Source: Eubacterium sp.
GTDB lineage: Bacteria > Bacillota > Clostridia > Oscillospirales > Acutalibacteraceae
Direction of reading: 5' to 3'
Length of the DNA stretch: 9,030 bases
Assembly: GCA_029054965.1 (NCBI GenBank)
Contig: JAIDEF010000313.1
Location: 378-9,407 of the forward strand
Below, one piece after another: positions 1 through 6,497 of the stretch (position 1 is its first letter; every line of letters begins with the position of its first letter). Below the pieces are notes generated by a model. The model worked only from the letters and a program-made list of their open reading frames with translations. It was not told the origin of the DNA and searched no databases. A program made the position numbers and the translations under genes.

Positions 1-987
1 GCCCATACCGCCTTGTTCAAAAATAACAATATTGTTTTTGTCATAAATTTCTTTAATGTATTCGGCTATTTCCTTAACCATTTCGGAATTATTTTTCAAA
101 GGCGGGGCAGAGGCAAGCTCAGTAACTTCTGCATTTCCTTTGAAAAGTGCAGAAGTCTGAACGGCAATTTCTTCAATCCTTTTAAATATATATTCTGAAA
201 TGCCTTTGTCCATAGAACGGATAGTTCCTTCTAAAATTACTTCATCAGGAATAATATTCGGCGCATTTCCGCCTGAAAATTTACCTATTGTTAAAACCAT
301 AGGACTAAGCGGCGAAATTTCTCTTGCATTTAAAGTCTGTAAAGCCTGATAAATGTGTGATGCAATGTTAATAGGATCTATTCCTGTTTCAGGCATAGCA
401 CCATGGCAGCCTGTTCCTTTAACGGATATGCGAAATAATGTACAGCCGGACATACATGTTCCAAGTCCGCACAGAATCATTCCTGATGGTGTGCCTGAAT
501 GAACGTGCAAAGCTATTCCTGCATCAATATGCGGATTTTCCAGAATTCCTGCATTAAGCATTCCTTTTGCTCCGCTGAAGCCTTCTTCATCAGGCTGAAA
601 AACAATTTTTACTGTTCCGTCAATATAATTCTGATAATTTTTTAACAGCTTGGCTGCACCTAAAAGCATTGCTGCATGCATATCGTGGCCACACGCATGC
701 ATTGCACCATTGTTTGATGCAAAGGGGAGTGGAGTTTCTTCTTGAATAGATAGGGCATCCATATCAGCACGCAATAATATTGCCTTCTTTTTAGTTCCGC
801 CTTTAATAGTTGCCGTAACACCACCGCCTATTTCTTCCGGGTCGTAGCCATATTCTAAAAGCTTGTTAATAATAAATTCTTTTGTTTTCGGTAGTACTTT
901 TCCAACTTCCGGATTTTGATGAAGAGTTCTTCTTATTTCAACAAGCTCCCTTTTCATTTCATTTGCAGATTTAATAAAATTTTCCAT
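1..987 (-). CDS. M20-family metal-dependent amidohydrolase (partial, C-terminus off the window)
   Basis: The frame is open for 329 codons from an ATG at 987 to the window edge. It belongs to peptidase family M20, subfamily D (HipO/AmhX/ILR1-like), cytoplasmic enzymes that hydrolyse N-acyl amino acids or similar amides with two metal ions. Visible family motifs are LHQNPEVG (residues 22-29), LRADMDAL (72-79), HACGHDMHA (97-105, with the Cys99 and His101 ligands), QPDEEG (131-136, with the acidic catalytic/ligand pair) and ALHVHSG (159-164 region, His161). The small dimerisation domain covers roughly residues 185-295. The protein ends at GGMG, just where family members continue with SEDF, so about 60 residues are missing. 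The truncation is due to the window edge and not to gene decay. No signal peptide is seen. Transcription probably starts from the promoter at 1041-1069. The exact substrate cannot be read from the sequence. Confidence 0.93.
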   Translation of the reverse strand, partial: MENFIKSANEMKRELVEIRRTLHQNPEVGKVLPKTKEFIINKLLEYGYDPEEIGGGVTATIKGGTKKKAILLRADMDALSIQEETPLPFASNNGAMHACGHDMHAAMLLGAAKLLKNYQNYIDGTVKIVFQPDEEGFSGAKGMLNAGILENPHIDAGIALHVHSGTPSGMILCGLGTCMSGCTLFRISVKGTGCHGAMPETGIDPINIASHIYQALQTLNAREISPLSPMVLTIGKFSGGNAPNIIPDEVILEGTIRSMDKGISEYIFKRIEEIAVQTSALFKGNAEVTELASAPPLKNNSEMVKEIAEYIKEIYDKNNIVIFEQGGMG

Positions 988-992
988 TTTAG

Positions 993-1010
993 CTACATAG
1001 TCCTTTCCTT
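993..1010 (-). promoter_or_regulatory. Ribosome site with an ATG-TAG start-stop before the amidohydrolase start
   Basis: Read on the minus strand, this is a doubled AAGGA motif (1010-1001), two bases, then ATG (998-996) followed immediately by TAG (995-993). The true ATG lies five bases further on, at 987. The first AAGGA is 7 bases from the decoy ATG and the second is 13 bases from the real one. The real start is fixed by the M20 motifs that follow it. Whether ribosomes use the decoy is unknown. Confidence 0.5.
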
Positions 1011-1040
1011 AGCAGACAGTGTTTAATGACTTAATACTTT

Positions 1041-1069
1041 ATTATATACATTTTGAATTTTAATATCAA
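1041..1069 (-). promoter_or_regulatory. Sigma-A-type promoter for the amidohydrolase
   Basis: On the minus strand TTGATA (1069-1064) and TATAAT (1046-1041) are separated by 17 bases. Transcription would start near 1034, giving a leader of about 47 bases before the ATG at 987. It lies in the 116-base gap after the HxlR gene, so the amidohydrolase need not depend on read-through from that gene. Confidence 0.75.
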
Positions 1070-1103
1070 TGTCATATCATTGGAATTATAAAAAACGAAA
1101 AGT

Positions 1104-1433
1104 TTATCTGTTTTGCTCGCCCCATATACACATCTGATCTAAAATGGGAATTAAAGATTTTCCTCTTTCGGTTAAGCTGTACTCAACCTTAGGAGGAATC
1201 TGCGGATATTCTTCTCGGTGTACTAATCCATCTGCTTCCAGTTCTTTTAGTGTTGTGCTTAATGTTTTATAAGAAATAGTGCCGATGTATTTTTTCATTT
1301 CATTAAATCGCACCACCCCGTAGCCCATAAGAGTGTAGAGAATATACATTTTATATTTTCCCTGTATTAAAGACATAGTGTAATTAAATCCGGTATCCTC
1401 TAATTTAGCATTCTGAATACATTCTAAACTCAT
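1104..1433 (-). CDS. HxlR-family (DUF24) winged-helix transcriptional regulator
   Basis: A small DNA-binding protein of 109 residues, the usual length for HxlR regulators. Family signatures run in order: an N-terminal cysteine (Cys5), the GKYKMYILYTLM helix (residues 25-36), VRFNEMKKYIGTISYKTLS for the helix-turn-helix (41-59), TLKELEADGLVHREEYPQIPP for the recognition helix and wing (61-81), VEYSLTERG (83-91) and the closing MCIWG (101-105). An upstream in-frame ATG at 1460 is rejected because it has no ribosome site, whereas AAGGAGA at 1447-1441 lies 7 bases before the ATG at 1433. It is divergent from the flavoprotein gene at 1584, the classic layout for a regulator and its target. Cys5 and Cys102 lie close to the positions of Cys6 and Cys101 in Bacillus YodB, which senses quinones and oxidants. 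A thiol-sensing repressor role is therefore inferred, not proven. Confidence 0.93.
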   Translation of the reverse strand: MSLECIQNAKLEDTGFNYTMSLIQGKYKMYILYTLMGYGVVRFNEMKKYIGTISYKTLSTTLKELEADGLVHREEYPQIPPKVEYSLTERGKSLIPILDQMCIWGEQNR

Positions 1434-1452
1434 ATTATACTCTCCTTCAGGT

Positions 1453-1498
1453 AAGTACATAACTTGTATGATAGTATCGCACTTTAATGTGCGTACTT
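1453..1498. promoter_or_regulatory. Inverted repeats, candidate operator for the HxlR regulator
   Basis: A 16-base imperfect palindrome, CGCAC-TTTAAT-GTGCG, lies at 1478-1493. It is nested inside a wider pair, AAGTAC (1453-1458) and GTACTT (1493-1498). An ACT-N8-AGT pair (1462-1475) sits alongside. The right end runs into the -35 box of the flavoprotein promoter (1497-1502), and the left part lies in the leader of the regulator gene. A dimeric regulator bound here could repress both genes. No HxlR consensus was tested, so the assignment rests on position and symmetry. Confidence 0.45.
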
Positions 1499-1524
1499 GT
1501 TTTTTGTGCTGTTCACAATATAAT
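1497..1524 (+). promoter_or_regulatory. Sigma-A-type promoter for the flavoprotein gene
   Basis: TTGTTT (1497-1502) and a perfect TATAAT (1519-1524) are separated by 16 bases. The expected start is near 1531, about 50 bases before the ATG at 1584. The upstream element abuts the palindrome at 1478-1493, so a protein bound there would interfere with polymerase. No equally good promoter could be found for the divergent regulator gene. Confidence 0.65.
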
Positions 1525-1583
1525 TATAGTGTGGTATGAGATGAAAGTCAATCTTGCGTATTATTTGATTTGGAGGATTTAAT

Positions 1584-2138
1584 ATGAAAAAAATTATTAT
1601 TCTTAATGGCAGTCCGAGAAAGAATGGTAACACTGCTGCGTTAACCGCCTCTCTGAAAAAGGGTGCAGAAGAAAGCGGACATTCAGTTACTGAATTTTTT
1701 CTTGGTGATATGAACATAAATGGCTGCAGGGGATGCTTTGGCGGAGGAAAAAGCTGTGAAAGTCCCTGTGTTCAAAAGGATGATATGGAAAAAATTTATC
1801 CTGTTTATAAAGAAGCGGATATTGTAGTTCTTGCATCACCGCTTTATTATTGGTCCGTAAGCGGTCAGCTTAAAACCGCATTTGACAGATTGTTTGCAGT
1901 TGCAGAATGCGATTCTGACTATCGCAATCCTAAAAAAGAAAGTATTTTGATTATGGCTGCCGAGGGACACGGATTTGAGGAAAGTGAGTATTGGTATGAC
2001 CGTCTGGAAAAGCATCTTGGCTGGAAAAGTCTTGGTAAGGTTCTTTGCGGAGGTGTTATGGCAGTAAAAGATATTGAGAGTACTGATGAAGGCAAGGAAA
2101 AGCTTGCCGAGGCCTATGAATTAGGGCTGACAATTTAA
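1584..2138 (+). CDS. NADPH-dependent FMN reductase / iron-sulfur-flavoprotein-like oxidoreductase
   Basis: A 184-residue flavodoxin-fold protein of the FMN_red family, preceded by GGAGG at 1572-1576. The N-terminal strand and phosphate-binding loop read IIILNGSPRKNGNT (residues 4-17). ADIVVLASPLYYWSVSGQLK (78-97) is the second flavin-binding segment and is typical of the family. Four cysteines (48, 51, 58, 62) follow the MNINGC segment, where iron-sulfur flavoproteins carry their cluster, but the spacing is C-X2-C-X6-C-X3-C instead of the compact archaeal Isf pattern. It is cytoplasmic, with no signal peptide. The likely role is two-electron reduction of quinones, nitro compounds or other electrophiles using NAD(P)H, inferred from the family and from the divergent HxlR gene. 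The substrate is not known. Transcription ends at the hairpin starting 5 bases after the stop codon. Confidence 0.9.
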   Translation: MKKIIILNGSPRKNGNTAALTASLKKGAEESGHSVTEFFLGDMNINGCRGCFGGGKSCESPCVQKDDMEKIYPVYKEADIVVLASPLYYWSVSGQLKTAFDRLFAVAECDSDYRNPKKESILIMAAEGHGFEESEYWYDRLEKHLGWKSLGKVLCGGVMAVKDIESTDEGKEKLAEAYELGLTI

Positions 2139-2142
2139 TTTG

Positions 2143-2187
2143 AAAAGAGGCAGAAACATTGTAATTAACAGTGTTTCTGCCTCTTTT
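2143..2187. terminator. Bidirectional rho-independent terminator
   Basis: A perfect 16-base-pair stem (2143-2158 with 2172-2187, AAAAGAGGCAGAAACA and its complement) can be extended by four more pairs, one of them G-T, to leave an AATTA loop. The A-run on one foot and T-run on the other make it work in both directions. It ends the flavoprotein transcript from the left and the glycosyltransferase operon from the right, whose last stop codon lies 52 bases away. Confidence 0.9.
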
Positions 2188-2239
2188 GCTTTTAATATAT
2201 AAATATATTTTTTGTAAGTGTATTTCTGATATTAATCTA

Positions 2240-3364
2240 TTAACAGCATAAATCCTGTTCAACCTTTTTTGCTCTGGCTATCCATAAATTTTCCTGTTTT
2301 ACTTTAATACAATTGCACTGCTTTTCGCTAATCAATTCAGGATTTTTAATAATCCTGTTTAAAAGCTCGCAGGCGGCATCAGTATTATATGGAATAGTCC
2401 AGCCATTTCCATTTGTTTCGATAAACTTGCCGATAGCTGTATTTGTTGTTGCAATAGCAGGAATTTCATTAGCAAGATATTCAAAGGATTTGAATGGTAT
2501 TGCCATATCCATATAGTCATTATTCTCGAAAAAAATTGAACCTATATCGGCCTCTTTGTAATAAGGCTCCAATTCATTGCTGCTTTTATGTATAATGTGG
2601 ATATTCTCATTTAAGTAAGGCTCAAATTTTTCTTTTTCCTTAAGCCACAGTTTTTCATGGCAGCACAGAGTCATAGAGCAGTGATCAGTACGGGAAACAG
2701 CTTTTAAAATTTCTATAAGATGATAGTGCTCTGAAATATTCCCCACATAGAAAATGTTAAGCGGTTTTTTCGTAAAGTCCCTTTGTGAATAGTCTTTGTG
2801 TTTTACAGAAAGGTTGTCCGAGCCGGGCAAAAGGAGTGCGGAAATATTCTTTAGCTTTTTTGAACCAATAATATCTGCCATAGTCAGACTCGGAAGATAA
2901 AAGCGGTCAATAAGCCTTTTATATTGTCTTATATCATATTTATATAGTGTTAAATATATGTAGTTCTTTAAAGCTGCCAATTGCTTTCGATAAGTACTTG
3001 GTTTGAAAATATCAAATTTCCAATGTATATCACGATAGAAAAGACCGATTTTAATTCCTTGTCTTTTTATATATCTGAAAAAGCTGAAATCCATAAAAGG
3101 GTGAGTAGGATAGTGATGCGGTTCTGTCAAAAGAGTCGGAATAGAACTGCTTTCCGTATACATAAACTCGTATTGATATCCGTTTTTTATATTGCTTTTT
3201 AATTCTTTTATAAGTTCTTTTCTTTCTTCACAGTAACCCCAAATAACAAATACATCGTATCCAATGTCACGAAAAGCCTGAACCATTTTTTTCGGACGCA
3301 GCTGACCGGGAGTAATGCAATGCTCGGGCAGTTTATAAGGTAAATAAAATATGCATCGCTTCAT
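2240..3364 (-). CDS. GT4-like glycosyltransferase, last gene of the sugar operon
   Basis: A 374-residue two-domain GT-B-type transferase. The C-terminal Rossmann half is clear: PLNIFYVGNISEHYHLIEIL (residues 201-220) opens it, a YYKEADIG turn lies at 268-275, and the donor-binding motif IPFKSFEYLANEIPAIAT (289-306) with Glu295 matches the family pattern for nucleotide-sugar recognition. The N-terminal acceptor half (1-190) is divergent and I cannot assign its acceptor. The ATG at 3364 is chosen because AAGGAG lies at 3380-3375. A TTG at 3415 would add 17 residues but has no ribosome site and directly follows the previous stop. No membrane segment or signal peptide is evident, so it should act at the inner face of the membrane. 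Being co-transcribed with a full UDP-diacetamido-uronic-acid pathway, it probably uses that sugar as donor (inference). The protein ends in Cys-Cys. Confidence 0.85.
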   Translation of the reverse strand: MKRCIFYLPYKLPEHCITPGQLRPKKMVQAFRDIGYDVFVIWGYCEERKELIKELKSNIKNGYQYEFMYTESSSIPTLLTEPHHYPTHPFMDFSFFRYIKRQGIKIGLFYRDIHWKFDIFKPSTYRKQLAALKNYIYLTLYKYDIRQYKRLIDRFYLPSLTMADIIGSKKLKNISALLLPGSDNLSVKHKDYSQRDFTKKPLNIFYVGNISEHYHLIEILKAVSRTDHCSMTLCCHEKLWLKEKEKFEPYLNENIHIIHKSSNELEPYYKEADIGSIFFENNDYMDMAIPFKSFEYLANEIPAIATTNTAIGKFIETNGNGWTIPYNTDAACELLNRIIKNPELISEKQCNCIKVKQENLWIARAKKVEQDLCC

Positions 3365-3415
3365 GATCAGAATTCTCCTTGTGTTTGTTAATTTATTAAG
3401 CTGCGATTCATGCAA

Positions 3416-4744
3416 TTAAAGTCTCCAGAACTGCATTCCCGATGCTTCAAGCTCATCAATTCTGTATAAGCTTTTTACATCAATTAAAACCTTTTGCTTG
3501 TCCGCCAAATCACTTTTGAACATATCCTTTATTTGCATTAACGACATTGCTCTGTATTCCTTATGTCCGACAGCTACTATTATGCAGTCAGCCTTCGGTA
3601 TGCTTTCCAAAGGCGTCAATGCCACGCCGTATTCTTCTCTTACAGCGTCAAAGTCCGCTCGGGGATCAGTAACAAAAGGTTCAATATCATATTCCTTCAG
3701 TCGGTTGATAATATCAATTATCTTGCTGTTTCTTATATCAGACAAGTTTTCCTTGAATGTAAAGCCCATAATCACAATGGTTGATTTTTCAGGTGATATA
3801 CCTGTTTGTGCTATTTTTTTGACTGCGGCATCAGCAACGTAAGCACCCATACTATCGTTGATTTGACGCCCCGTAAGTATTATTTGACTGTTATATCCAA
3901 GCTTTTCTGCTGCATATGTCAGATAGTAAGGATCAACACCTATGCAGTGACCTCCGACAAGACCGGGTCTGAATCCAAGAGCATTCCATTTGGTGTTCAT
4001 ACCATTGATAACCTCGTCGGTATCTATATTGAGCTTATTACATATTGCAGAAATCTCATTCATAAAAGCAATGTTGACATCACGCTGAGAATTTTCAACG
4101 ATTTTCACAGCCTCGGCTGTCTTGATATTTGAAACAAGAAATGTACCGGCTTTGATAACTATGTCATATATTTTCTGAATTTCAGATGCAGTTTCTTCAT
4201 CCATTCCTGAAACAACCTTTTTGATTGTGGGGAGTGTATGTATTCTGTCGCCCGGATTAATGCGTTCAGGGCTGTATCCGACTTTCCAGTCCGTTCCGCA
4301 TTTCAGACCTGACAGCTTTTCTATAATCGGAACACAGATATCTTCGGTTGCACCCGGGTAAACTGTGGATTCAAATACAACTATAGAACCCGGAGCGAGG
4401 TTTTGTCCGATTGTTGCTGAAGCTTTTTCCAGAGGCTCAAGGTCCGGACTGTTATCTTTTTTTATCGGAGTCGGTACGGCTACAATTATAAAACTCGCTT
4501 CTTTCAGTCTTTTCGGGTCAGATGTGAAATCAATATTTACATTTCCCATTGATTCGCTGAGCTTTCCTTCGGAATCTATATTGTTTTTATACTCGCTTAA
4601 TTTTGTTTCATTAATGTCAAATCCAATTACATTGACATGCTTTGCAAATTCAAAAGCAATGGGTAATCCAACATATCCAAGTCCAACGACAGCAAGGTTA
4701 GATTTACCATGAATAAGACTATGATATATTTTATTGTATTCCAT
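3416..4744 (-). CDS. wbpA: UDP-N-acetylglucosamine 6-dehydrogenase (WbpA/TviB type)
   Basis: A 442-residue nucleotide-sugar dehydrogenase that oxidises C6 of a UDP-HexNAc to the uronic acid with two NAD. The NAD-binding motif VVGLGYVGLP lies at residues 19-28 with Asp43 ending the second strand. YSPERINPGD is at 157-166, and EAVKIVENSQRDVNIAFMNE (211-230) contains the active-site Lys and Asn. GLVGGHCIGVDPYYLT (261-276) carries the catalytic Cys267, and the C-terminal UDP-binding domain includes LSDIRNSK (334-341). GGHCIGVDPYYLT and SQRDVNIAF are the forms found in WbpA/WbpO/TviB, distinct from UDP-glucose dehydrogenases or WecC. The length is normal. It is the fourth gene of the operon, 20 bases after the aminotransferase and 51 bases before the glycosyltransferase start. 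With its neighbours it gives the first step to UDP-GlcNAc(3NAc)A. UDP-GalNAc as substrate cannot be excluded. Confidence 0.93.
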   Translation of the reverse strand: MEYNKIYHSLIHGKSNLAVVGLGYVGLPIAFEFAKHVNVIGFDINETKLSEYKNNIDSEGKLSESMGNVNIDFTSDPKRLKEASFIIVAVPTPIKKDNSPDLEPLEKASATIGQNLAPGSIVVFESTVYPGATEDICVPIIEKLSGLKCGTDWKVGYSPERINPGDRIHTLPTIKKVVSGMDEETASEIQKIYDIVIKAGTFLVSNIKTAEAVKIVENSQRDVNIAFMNEISAICNKLNIDTDEVINGMNTKWNALGFRPGLVGGHCIGVDPYYLTYAAEKLGYNSQIILTGRQINDSMGAYVADAAVKKIAQTGISPEKSTIVIMGFTFKENLSDIRNSKIIDIINRLKEYDIEPFVTDPRADFDAVREEYGVALTPLESIPKADCIIVAVGHKEYRAMSLMQIKDMFKSDLADKQKVLIDVKSLYRIDELEASGMQFWRL

Positions 4745-4760
4745 TTTACATATTTCCTTT
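4745..4760 (-). promoter_or_regulatory. Ribosome site with an ATG-TAA start-stop before wbpA
   Basis: Read on the minus strand, AAAGGA (4760-4755) is followed by ATG (4751-4749), directly by TAA (4748-4746), then one base, then the true ATG at 4744. The real start is 10 bases from the ribosome site. This is the same arrangement as before the amidohydrolase gene. It could be chance in AT-rich DNA or a device that slows initiation. Confidence 0.5.
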
Positions 4761-4764
4761 ATAT

Positions 4765-5892
4765 TTATATATTATTTTTTACAATTTCAGAAATAATATA
4801 TACCTCTTCCTCGTTCATATATGGATGAATCGGCAGACTAAGAACAGTTTTTGATGCATTAATAGTATTTGGATAAAGTTCGTCAGATAACTTCATACTT
4901 TCATATGCTTTTTGCTGATGAAGACCTTTGGGGTAATAAATCATTGATGGTATTTTGTTTTCAGTCAATGCATTTCGTACTCTGTTTCTTGAACTTTCAT
5001 CAGCTAAAGTGATTGTGTACTGTGCACGGCAGGATAGATATCCGCAGGGGATATATGGTACAGCAACTGAATCAAACAGCCTTTGGTCATATAACTCTGC
5101 GATTCTATTAATTGCTTCTAATTCATAATCAATTAAAGCTTTGAATTTCGGAATAAGAATAGCTGCCTGCATGGTGTCTAATCTGGAATTGATTCCGATT
5201 TCAAGATTGTCATATTTATCAAATGGTGATTTTCCAAGAGCCCTCAGTGAACGTAAACGCTCATTGAGCATATCGTCATCAACGAATATTGCTCCGCCGT
5301 CACCATAGCAGCCTAACGGCTTTGCAGGGAAAAAAGATGTTGCTGATATATCACCGAAGGAGCAGGCTGGTTTTTTGTCAATACTGCTGCCGAAGCCCTG
5401 AGCTGCATCTTCTAATACTTTAAGACCGTACTTTTCGGCAATCGGAATTATTTTGGAATAATCTGCAGGCAAACCAAACAGGTCAACAGGAATAATGACC
5501 TTGGGAGTAAGCTCACCCTCACTAATAACCTTTTGAATTGCACGCTCCAGCGCCTGCGGAGATATATTGAATGTTTTACTATCAATATCTACGAAAACAA
5601 CCGTTGCACCGAGTATAGATGCGGCTGCAGAAGATGCAAAATATGTGAAATCGGATGTGAATACAGCATCACCGTGGCCAACACCCATTGCCATAAGTGA
5701 AAGCTGCAATGCATCTGTACCGCTGGCACATGTTATGCAGTGCTTGCGCTGTGCGTATTCAGCAAGTGTTTTTTCCAATTCGTCAACGGGCTTACCAAGA
5801 ATAAATTCTCCTTTGTCTATAACAGACTGAACAGCGGAATCAATTTGTGGCTTGAGTGCCAGATATTGTGCTTTTAAATCTCTGAACTGCAT
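4765..5892 (-). CDS. wbpE: PLP-dependent UDP-3-keto-GlcNAcA 3-aminotransferase (WbpE type, DegT/DnrJ/EryC1 family)
   Basis: A 375-residue sugar aminotransferase of normal family length. [10 protein letters not shown] (1-10) is the family's N-terminal arm. [12 protein letters not shown] (55-66) binds the PLP phosphate, Asp162 in [10 protein letters not shown] (160-169) pairs with the pyridine nitrogen, and [18 protein letters not shown] (186-203) carries the PLP lysine, Lys191. [13 protein letters not shown] (235-247) is also typical. In the WbpABED route it transfers the amino group of glutamate onto C3 of the 3-keto sugar made by the WbpB step. The 2-oxoglutarate released is what WbpB-type enzymes need to regenerate NAD, so the two steps form a cycle. 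Its ATG has GGAGG seven bases upstream, inside the end of the acetyltransferase gene, with a 19-base overlap that suggests translational coupling. Confidence 0.93.
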   Translation of the reverse strand: MQFRDLKAQYLALKPQIDSAVQSVIDKGEFILGKPVDELEKTLAEYAQRKHCITCASGTDALQLSLMAMGVGHGDAVFTSDFTYFASSAAASILGATVVFVDIDSKTFNISPQALERAIQKVISEGELTPKVIIPVDLFGLPADYSKIIPIAEKYGLKVLEDAAQGFGSSIDKKPACSFGDISATSFFPAKPLGCYGDGGAIFVDDDMLNERLRSLRALGKSPFDKYDNLEIGINSRLDTMQAAILIPKFKALIDYELEAINRIAELYDQRLFDSVAVPYIPCGYLSCRAQYTITLADESSRNRVRNALTENKIPSMIYYPKGLHQQKAYESMKLSDELYPNTINASKTVLSLPIHPYMNEEEVYIISEIVKNNI

Positions 5893-6455
5893 AGAGTTTC
5901 CTCCAATCCGTTTTTACCAATTCGATAACTGTGTCCGCAGGAGCATTTTAGATTTTTTTCCAAAACCTGACCGCATTCGCATACCCAGCCTGATATCCGT
6001 GCAGGAATGCCTAACATAAGTGCGTAATCGGGAACATCTGATGTTACTACAGCGCCTGCACCGACCAAAGCCCATTTGCCTATTGTATTTCCGCAGACAA
6101 TTGTGGCGTTAGCTCCGATTGTTGCTCCTGTTCGGACAAGTGTGTGCTTATAATTTGCAGTGCCTTTGGGGTATTTTGCTCTTGGGGTAAGATCATTTGT
6201 GAAAACGCAGGAGGGGCCTAAGAAAACATAATCCTCAAGCTCGACCCCTTCATATACAGATACATTGTTCTGAATTTTAACACCGTTTCCTATTTTTACA
6301 TTATTTGAAATATTTACATTCTGTCCCAAAACACAGTTTTTTCCTATTACTGCACCATTCTGAATATGGCAGAAATGCCATATTTTAGTATTGCTTCCTA
6401 CAGAAACATTATCATCAATGAAGCTGCTGCTGTGAATATAATAGTCCTTATCCAT
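5874..6455 (-). CDS. wbpD: UDP-3-amino-GlcNAcA 3-N-acetyltransferase (WbpD type) with C-terminal zinc ribbon
   Basis: A 193-residue left-handed beta-helix acyltransferase. Hexapeptide repeats run from about residue 11 to 152 (for example [13 protein letters not shown] and [19 protein letters not shown]). [17 protein letters not shown] (25-41) and [11 protein letters not shown] (78-88) are the forms seen in WbpD/WlbB-type enzymes, which use acetyl-CoA on the 3-amino group of UDP-GlcNAc(3NH2)A. The enzyme should be a cytoplasmic trimer. After the helix, CECG (159-162) and CSCG (171-174) form a probable four-cysteine zinc ribbon, and the last 15 residues look disordered. The ATG at 6455 is chosen because GGAGG at 6465-6461 lies five bases upstream. 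An ATG at 6476 adds seven residues but has no ribosome site. It is the second gene of the operon and overlaps the aminotransferase start by 19 bases. Confidence 0.92.
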   Translation of the reverse strand: MDKDYYIHSSSFIDDNVSVGSNTKIWHFCHIQNGAVIGKNCVLGQNVNISNNVKIGNGVKIQNNVSVYEGVELEDYVFLGPSCVFTNDLTPRAKYPKGTANYKHTLVRTGATIGANATIVCGNTIGKWALVGAGAVVTSDVPDYALMLGIPARISGWVCECGQVLEKNLKCSCGHSYRIGKNGLEETLCSSEI

Positions 6456-6497
6456 ATATTCCTCCGTACAAAACATAATAAATCAGCGGTCTATGCT

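Noticed and set aside
1063..1079. Direct repeat ATATCA at 1063-1068 and 1074-1079, one helical turn apart, over the amidohydrolase -35 box
   Set aside because: The repeat is short and AT-rich in an AT-rich gap; without conservation data it cannot be told from chance.
1434..1460. Earlier ATG (1460) for the HxlR regulator, adding nine residues
   Set aside because: It has no ribosome site, whereas AAGGAGA is correctly placed for the ATG at 1433, inside that extension.
2193..2208. AATATAT-AA-ATATATT hairpin followed by T-rich sequence, as a second terminator
   Set aside because: The two-base loop and pure AT stem make it unstable, and the adjacent 2143-2187 hairpin already explains termination.
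3365..3415. TTG start (3415) extending the glycosyltransferase by 17 residues
   Set aside because: The extension contains the ribosome site for the ATG at 3364 and has none of its own.
3498..4712. Several open frames of 70-115 codons on the plus strand opposite the 6-dehydrogenase gene
   Set aside because: They lie antisense to a gene with full family motifs, have no ribosome sites or recognisable domains, and arise from its codon pattern.
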